NCBI GenBank assembly: GCA_029990175.1
Contig: JARKIP010000022.1
Coordinates: 24,774,001 to 24,838,000, forward strand
Direction: 5' to 3'
Length of the DNA stretch: 64,000 nucleotides
Source: Petunia secreta
Lineage: Eukaryota > Streptophyta > Magnoliopsida > Solanales > Solanaceae
Shown: positions 57,537 through 64,000 of the stretch, piece by piece
Numbering within the stretch: the first letter of the stretch is position 1
Layout of the letters: every line of letters starts with the position of its first letter
Translations under genes and position numbers: made by a program
Notes under the pieces: model-generated
The model's database searches: none
Told to the model about the DNA's origin: nothing
Seen by the model: the letters and a program-made list of their open reading frames with translations, nothing else

Positions 57537-59490
57537 TGTCATACCCCCATATTTACTCAACTCGGAGCGAGTCAAGATTCGGGTTTGACTGGGTAACTCG
57601 TTTGAGTTAAAGATTGGAGTCGCCACCTAATATATGTTTTCTAAGGCGTATTAGGTCACCTAAATGTCTAAGGTTCAATTTCATGCAAGGAAAGACATAT
57701 TCCAGAGATTCGAGGGTAAGAAGTACAAATAACTCGGGGAAGAAGGTGTTAGGCACTTCCCCAAGTCCTACGAAAGTTGGTTCCCGCCCGAGTTTCTATT
57801 TTTGGGATTTTAAAAAGACAATAAATAAAACATGCATTGTAAATTATTTTACTAACTTAGAGGCTAGATGTGCTATCAGTCAAGCAAGAAAGAATATTTG
57901 CGCAAATAAATATATGGGCAGTGGAGCATGGTTAAAATGAGTGCTGAGCCTTTTAAATTTTTGCAGAAGCGGCCTATATCTTAAGTCTACACACATTTTC
58001 AGCCTCTGTTACAAATGCCTTATCGAAAAATGGCTAAAATTTCAAGAAATATTAATGGACAATGTATTTACATAATTTTAATGACTGGTTTAGCTTACGA
58101 AAATAGGCAGATTTCTAAGATGGTTTTCAGATTTTGTAAAAAATCAAATAAATATTATTTTTTAAATAAATGTTAGCCATTTAGGGTCAGCATGAGTTGA
58201 CATTAATTATTGAGCCCTAACCTTAATGACTATTTTATTTTTGGGGTCAATTTCAAAGAATATATATATGGGAAGGGGCTGCTTTCGAAAATATGGATTT
58301 CAAAAAGCACACAAATGCAAGTAGGGCCTGTCGCATATAAGTATATAGATATAAACATGCAAATACATGAAGTGCTGACGATATATTTTAGAAAATACTT
58401 ATAATTGTTTGTGCCGTTGTCACGGAGCATGGGAAGGACGCGCGACGATTACCCCGAAAACCTTCGTCCCCAAATACTTATACTCCTCTGTACAAATTAT
58501 AGCATGCATTGCACAAATTACCTCAGTCCTTGTTAAAATCACTTGGCTTTCACGATTTAAACACTTAAACTGTCTAGAATTCAGTTTAGACTACTGTTAC
58601 ATGTTCAATTGTACCGTTCTTTGATTGGGCTGTCTACCATTTGTCATGTCCATCATCTCACTGGGTTGTCTACCCTCTAAGCTGTCTTCCTCTTACTGTG
58701 CAAAACTCGACATTGGGCTTTCTACCCTCAGTCAATGCCAAACTCCGCATCGGGCTGTCTACCCTCTGCCATGCCAAACTAAACATCGGCCTGTTTACCC
58801 TCTGCCATGCCAAACTTCAACATCGGGCTGTCATCCCTCAGTCAATTCCAAACTCTTTATCGGGCTGTTTACCCTCCGCCATGCCAAACTCAACATCGGG
58901 CTGTCTACCCTCAGTCAATGCAAAACTCTACATCAGGCTGCCTACCGTCCACCATGCCAAAATCGACATCGGGCTATCTACCCTCAGTCAATGCCAAACT
59001 CAACTATCGGGCTGTCTACCCTTAGTCAATGCAAAACTTAAATATCAGGCTGTCTACCCTCTACCGAACCAATCCTTTCACTTGGCTGTTTACCCTCCAG
59101 GCAGTCTATCTCCAGGGCAATCTACCCTTTAAAATAAAAGCATAGTGAAAGGAAACTAAATACCTTCTCGTTAAAAGATATTTTCCATGTGGTGTCGGGC
59201 TGTGTACCCTCATGCCTGCATTCAAAGAAAGATTTGTGAGTTGTGAATTGTGCAGGGTAGTTTAGTTTGTGCATTCTTGGCTCGCTTTGTGCCTGCTTGT
59301 TGTGAATGTCGGGACCTCGGTCAAGCTGATAGGGATTTGTATTAAGTAGTATGTAATGCAAATATTTTGAAAAAACTTTTGTAAGAAAAAAATATTTTAT
59401 TCCATTGAGTCATGAACCGCATTGTGTAAGATCATGGTAATTGTTCCTCAGGCTATTCCAGGGTTCCATTAAATGAATTTTGAGGGCGAC
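57537..59490 (-). repeat. Tat 3' LTR
   Basis: The outer end TGTCATACCC is clear. The inner end is inferred from the polypurine-like AACTGGGGCAAAA (minus strand) near 59500. It carries the GGAGTCGCCACCTA and GAAGGTGTTAGGCAC landmarks shared with the LTR around CACTA-1, and the tandem array at 58622-59110. Confidence 0.65.
58622..59110. repeat. Tandem array of about 36-37 bp units in the Tat LTR
   Basis: About twelve units, core CATCGGGCTGTCTACCCTC. The spacer half alternates between (T/C)(C/T)GCCATGCCAAACT and AGTCAATGCCAAACT types. All three forward frames stay open for long stretches because the unit lacks stops; this is not evidence of coding. Confidence 0.88.
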
Positions 59491-59753
59491 CTCAAAATTT
59501 TGCCCCAGTTTGATTGTTTTGAAATTTTTGAGTCTGCCCCAGTGTCAATTTTATCCATCCTTTCAGAATTTTCGAGAGTTTCTCAAAAAATTCTGCAAAG
59601 TGTCTGCTTTTTGGGAAAATAAAGTTTTTATATTTATGCGACCGAACCTTGGGTAGGTTGCCTACGTATCCCACTTGGGGAATCAGGTCGTAACGTAGTT
59701 CCAAATTTCATGATATATTGCAGAATAATAAAACCATTAACTAATTTAAGCTC

Positions 59754-60914
59754 TTAGACATAGTATCTTTTGACATCGTCTGCATTGATTGGTTTCGCCC
59801 AAACTTCTCCGTCCATCTCTGCCAGTATTAGCGCTCCTCCAGTTATAACTCGGTGGACCATGTATGACCCCTGCCAATTTGGTGCAAACTTGCCTCTTGC
59901 CTCTTCTTTGTTGGGGAATATCTTCTTCAGCACTAATTGTCCAGGTTCGAAAGACCTTTCTCGAACTTTCTTGTTAAATGCTTTCCTCCTCTGATATAAC
60001 TTCCCATGACATATTGCATTCATTCTCTTGCCATCGATGAGTGCTAGCTGCTCTATTCTTTCCTTGACCCATTCAGCGTCTTTCAATTGTGCCTCTTGAA
60101 TGATCCTTAGAGATGGTATCTGGACCTCTACTGGTATCACTGCTTCGGTTCCATACATTAAGTAAGGAGTGGCCCCTGTTGATGTTCTCACTGTAGTGCA
60201 GTACCCTAACAAAGCATAAGGTAAGCTCTCATGCCATTATTTTGAATTTTCTGTTATCTTGCGCAGTATTTTCTTGAAGTTCTTGTTGTCTGCCTCAACT
60301 GCTCCATTTATCTGAGGTCTGTATGCAGTAGAATTTTGGTGCTTGATCTTGAAGACTTCACTAGTTGCTTTCATCAAATCACTGTTGAGGTTAGACCCAT
60401 TGTCAGTGATGATCGATTCAGGGATGCCAAATCTATAGATTATCTTGTCATGAACGAAATTTATTACCACTTTCTTTGTCACTAACTTGTATGATGCAGC
60501 TTCCACCTATTTAGTAAAGTAATCAATAACAACCAATATAAAACGTTGTCCGTTTGAAGCGGCAGGCTCGATTGGTCCTATCACATCCATTCCCCAGGCA
60601 GCAAAAGACAAGGCGATCCCATGACACTCAACTCGCTGGGAGTAGTCGATCATGTCTTTGTGGACTTGGCATTGGTGACATCTCTTTGTGTGCTTTATGC
60701 AATCATGCTCCATTGCCATCCAGAAATATCCAGCCCTTAAGATCTTCTTTGCGAGCACAAAGCCATTCATGTGTGGGCCACACATCCCAGAATGTATTTC
60801 TTCTAACAATCTCACAGCTTCTTTAGCATCTATGCATCTCACCAAGCCTAGATCAGGTGTTCTTTTGTATAAGACTTCATCGTTTAAAAAGAAACCATTT
60901 GCCGATCTCCTCAA
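59754..60914 (-). pseudogene. Tat integrase, interrupted by nonsense codons
   Basis: One reading frame throughout. The zinc module is EEIHSGMCGPHMNG with CHQCQVHKD; the core has WGMDVIGPIEP, IITDNGSNL and a QINGAVEADNK segment (D, D, E retained). The C-terminal region ends KFAPNWQGSYMVHRVITGGA. Stops at 60507-60509 (TAG where Trp is expected) and 60237-60239 (TAA) interrupt it. Natural end at 59754. Only two or three point changes separate it from an open frame. Confidence 0.85.
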
Positions 60915-60986
60915 TGTCTTCTTTTGAAGGCTTGTTGCATCCTTTTGATAAGTGTCATCTTTGAGAAATCTTTTACTGCCATAGAA

Positions 60987-61600
60987 CTACGGCTGCCCAT
61001 CCAATTCTTCTTCCACATGATAACAATATGTCGGTTGCTTCCTCACCACCACGGGTATTGAGTCAATATAATTCTTGTCAGGATGATTGATCATGGAAGA
61101 TATAGTGGCGAAAGCGTCTGTGAACTTTTTTTGTAGCCAAGGTACATGCCGGAACTCTATATTGGTGAACCTTCTCTTCAGCTCTTTTATGCATTCGAGA
61201 TACGTCAATATTTTGGAATTCTTTACCGTCCATTCTCCTCGGACTTGGTGAATCAACAAATCAGAATCTCCGATTGCCAGCAGCTCTTGTATGTTCATAT
61301 TTACTGCCATTCTAAGGCCCAGGATGCAAGCTTCATATTCCGCCATATTGCTGGTGCAAGGAAACCTCTATTTGGCTGTAATAGATAATGCTGACCAGTC
61401 TCGAAGACTAGTACCGCTCCAACTCCGACTCCTTTGAAATTTACTGCTTTGTCAAAGAATAATCTCCAACCGTCGTATTCCTCTGTGATGTCTTCTCCTA
61501 CAAACATAACTTCCTCATCAGGGAAATATGTGTGCAGAGGTTCGTAATCATCATCCATAGAATTCTCATCCATATGATCTGCCAACGCTTGAGCTTTCAT
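60987..61600 (-). pseudogene. Tat second (archaeal-type) RNase H
   Basis: Pieces WRLFFDKAVNFKGVGVGAVL and, after a frame change near 61310, MAEYEACILGLRMA, LAIGDSDLLIHQVRGEW and PDKNYIDSIPV form an RNase H fold distinct from the gypsy one upstream. This domain between RNase H and integrase identifies the Tat clade. The first catalytic Asp block (FFDKA) and the GDSD block are both present. Confidence 0.8.
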
Positions 61601-61631
61601 CGCCTTTTAAGTGACAAAGGTAATGTCGAAC

Positions 61632-62400
61632 TTACTTAGTAGAATTTTTTATTTGGCTAACTTCCCCATAGGCATTAACTTTTGGAAGATGTATTTGATA
61701 AGGTCCATCCTTGATATCAGCAAAATTGCATATGATGTCAAGTAGTGTCAACTTTTGTGCTACCCAAGTCAGTGCACAACAAGTGTGCTCCAGTAATGTG
61801 TACTTGGCTTCATAGGGAGTGAACTTCTTACTTAGATAGTATATTGCTTGCTCCTTTCTTCTGGCTGAGTCCTCCAAGTACACATGCAAATGCTAAATCT
61901 ACCACATATAGGTACAAGATAAAAGGTCGCCTAGGTATGGGTGGAACCAGCACAGACGTGCAAGATAGATACTCCTTTATTCGATCGAATGCTTTTTGGC
62001 AATCCTCCGTCCACTCAATCGCTGCATCTTTCTTCAATAACCTGATGATTGGTTCATAAATGACCGTGGATTGGGCTATGAATCGACTGATGTAATTGAG
62101 CCATCCTAAGAAAGTCATGACCTCCTTATTACTCTTTGGTGGTGGTAATTCTTTAATGGCTTTGATCTTGGATGGATCTAACTCGATGCCTCATCTACTA
62201 ACAATGAAACCCAGAAGCTTCCTTGCTAGAACACCAAAAGCACATTTTGCTGGATTCAACTTCAAGTTGTATCTATGCAAGCGATTGAAGAACTTGCGCA
62301 GGTTATCAAGATGCTCTGAGCTCTTCTTTGACTTGATGATCACATCATCCACATATAGTTCAATTTCTTTGTGCATCAGGTCATAGAACATGGTTGTCAT
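61632..62400 (-). pseudogene. Tat RT C-terminus and gypsy RNase H, broken
   Basis: RT is present from the catalytic YVDDVIIKSK onward (62330-62350), followed by HRYNLKLNPAKCAFGV and GFIVSR. The connection LGWLNYISRFIAQ and IIRLLKKD leads into RNase H remnants (SKKFTPYEAKYTLLEHTCCAL), with frame changes near 62120 and 61850. The N-terminal half of RT is cut off by the LTR at 62402. Confidence 0.82.
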
Positions 62401-62401
62401 T

Positions 62402-64000
62402 TGTTACACCCCGTACGTCTAAATTGACGTATATCATTATAATATCATGTTAAGAATGATTTAAGTGATTTTAAAGTAATAATATGACCATATATGATGT
62501 TTATATGTTGAATATAAAGTTTGGGAAAAATCAGATTTAAGTTGCGGAAAAACCGACAAAGGAATTGCCTTGTAACAAAGCTTTTTCAGCAATTAATTTC
62601 ATGTGTTATATGAAGTCTTTTGGGGACATATCATATACCAAATTGAAGGTCTTGGAGTGTAGTTTCCAACACTTTTAACGGTTTGCTCATATAACTTATA
62701 GATAAAAAGATATGAGCGTCAGAAGTCAGACCAGAAAAAGGGACATAAACGCAAAAGAGGGCTGGAACTGAAATATTTCGAGTATAAAAGGAAAAATATG
62801 TATTATCTTCGTCATTTCCAGAACACACACCATAGAAACAGTTCTCTCTTGAGTTTGAAGCTGATTTTTAGGATTTTGAAGAAACAACATCAATCTTAAC
62901 TCGAAATTGAAGACAAATTGCGTCAAAACGCTCTACGCGATTAGGGTAACATTATGCTACCTTCAATTTCTTCTATAGTTTGAGTTTTAGAATTACTTCA
63001 TGGCTAAGTAAAGTACCTAAATATTGTATTATAGCTTGGTTAAGCTTGGGAGGTGTGGAATTCAAAGGAAACGAAGTTTAGAAGCTAGAAACATCAAAGG
63101 TATGTAAGGCTAAACCTTTCTTTTGGCAAGACATGTATCTTTTAGATTTTGAAGCTTTTATTAGTTTTAAACTTAGTTTTTCTTGTGAGAAACTTGTATG
63201 GTACCAAGGAAACCTTGAATATACTTAATTTGGTACTAAAATCCAAGGTGAAAGACGTCCAAATCAGAAAGGCAAAACATTTCAAAATCTGGAAAATTGT
63301 TTTGAACTTTGGATAGTTGTTAGTATATTGATCATAACTCCTTATACAAAATTGATATTAAGATTATTTAAGAATCTCCAGAATCCTAATACATATATCT
63401 ATAACTTTCATGAAGACCATGAGGTCTATAACTTTTATCTGCACCCTCAAAACTATGATGCAATACAGGACGCTTGTACTGTCTAGAAATTCTGTACATC
63501 CATGGAATTGTTACGCCACTCTCATCTTGTTATCCAGTTAATTTGTTTATGTTATCAGTTTATCCGGGTATCCATTCCCGTGTATAGTATAGCGCTGGTT
63601 CTGTTTTGCGTATCATCCAGTTTCAGTGGAAACTCTGCCGAAATTTTTATAAAAATCAAAGAGTTAGACAAATTCTAAGTTTCAGGTTGTGTCTACAATT
63701 CCATCCAGAGTTTTCTTATCATTCCTTTGAGTCCATATATATTGTCGCCACATGTGTTATGCCTCCTACATGCTTATGCTTATATTGTGATCATGTTATG
63801 TGTGATTTGGAGTCCCCCATAGAGGCTGGACATTGGACACACAGTCCGGTCGCGTGTGATACTACCCGTCTGGGGGATACAGCCCCTCTGGTTCAGGCGG
63901 GAGTTGAAACACCTAGTGTGACCGGGTGTCATTCACACACTCTGACCAGAGAGACTAGATATTACTGGCTGGGGGGGGATATAGCCCATAACACCCACCA
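62402..64000 (+). mobile_element. Partial LTR at the right edge of the window
   Basis: Starts TGTTACACCCCGTACG at 62402 inside Tat RT; the preceding TCATT (62397-62401) is the expected target-duplication arm. No second boundary, primer site or pol occurs before the window ends. The TGTTACACCCC start and the G-rich GGGGGATATAGCCC-type repeats at 63850-63990 resemble long LTRs of plant gypsy elements. Class and orientation are inferred. Confidence 0.6.

Larger units (their letters stand above)
57537..62401 (-). mobile_element. Tat-lineage Ty3/gypsy retrotransposon, 3' portion
   Basis: Minus-strand element: 3' LTR at about 57537-59490, then integrase, a second RNase H, gypsy RNase H and RT, cut at 62402 by another LTR. 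Two RNase H regions between RT and integrase are the defining feature of the Tat/Ogre group. The LTR terminus TGTCATACCC at 57537 sits inside copia pol, so this insertion is younger than the copia. Confidence 0.83.

Noticed and set aside
58622..59110. CRISPR-like appearance of regularly spaced repeats
   Set aside because: Units are directly tandem with no unique spacers, in a plant retrotransposon LTR.
58641..59132. 163-codon and other long open frames over the tandem array
   Set aside because: The repeat unit lacks stops in several frames; all frames are open, which is a repeat artefact.
1..64000. tRNA, rRNA or microRNA genes
   Set aside because: No cloverleaf with A/B boxes, no rRNA core segments and no convincing miRNA hairpin were recognised; the tRNA-like strings are primer binding sites.

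Overview
The window reads as a repeat-rich intergenic or pericentromeric stretch of a large plant genome. No cellular gene could be supported. Essentially all recognisable coding sequence belongs to transposable elements of plant lineages: CACTA (En/Spm) DNA transposons, Ty3/gypsy elements of chromovirus and Tat type, and a Ty1/copia element of SIRE type with an env-like gene. The mix and LTR style suggest a eudicot, perhaps Solanaceae; that is inference, not proof.

Layout. 1-917 and 32829-32952 are the two halves of an older LTR, Tat-like by its shared motifs, split by CACTA-1. CACTA-1 (918-32828) is about 7.36 kb of native sequence, with a tnp2-type transposase gene followed by a TNPA-like gene, blown up to 31.9 kb by four LTR retrotransposons: LTR1 (1048-8521, chromovirus-like, TSD GGGAA), LTR2 (8584-12563, internally deleted Tekay-type, TSD AATTC), LTR3 (16163-23314, decayed interior, TSD TATG(T/A)) and LTR4 (23777-29702, pol-less, TSD TCCAT). 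32953-36085 is AT-rich and featureless. CACTA-2 (36086-53187) is a related element with its genes on the minus strand, interrupted by LTR5 (42108-51581, full-length Tekay-type chromovirus, TSD CTAGG). From 53432 a minus-strand SIRE-type copia runs to 57536, where a minus-strand Tat element (57537-62401) cuts it. That element is itself cut at 62402 by another LTR that leaves the window.

How the parts work together. The CACTA transposase (TNP2 type) would cut at CACTA ends, while TNPA-like proteins are known to bind subterminal repeats. The two CACTA copies share gene order but carry different palindromic subterminal repeats (GGCGAGGGA versus CCGAGGGA). Nearly every pol gene is broken by stops, frameshifts or deletions. 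LTR divergences counted by eye give the insertion order LTR5 (about 10% over the first 185 bp), LTR2 (about 6.5% over 170 bp), LTR3 (about 3% over 500 bp), LTR4 (14 of 693) and LTR1 (9 of 745).

The most unusual item is LTR4. It has no reverse transcriptase, RNase H or integrase, but keeps two long overlapping open frames (498 codons, and 641 codons by the longest reading). The first has an acidic N-terminus and a retropepsin-like region whose D-S/T-G motif reads D-T-D. The second ends in two copies of an about 84-residue hydrophobic module. Its primer-site leader and polypurine-tract region closely resemble those of LTR1, which suggests that an LTR1-like autonomous partner mobilised it.
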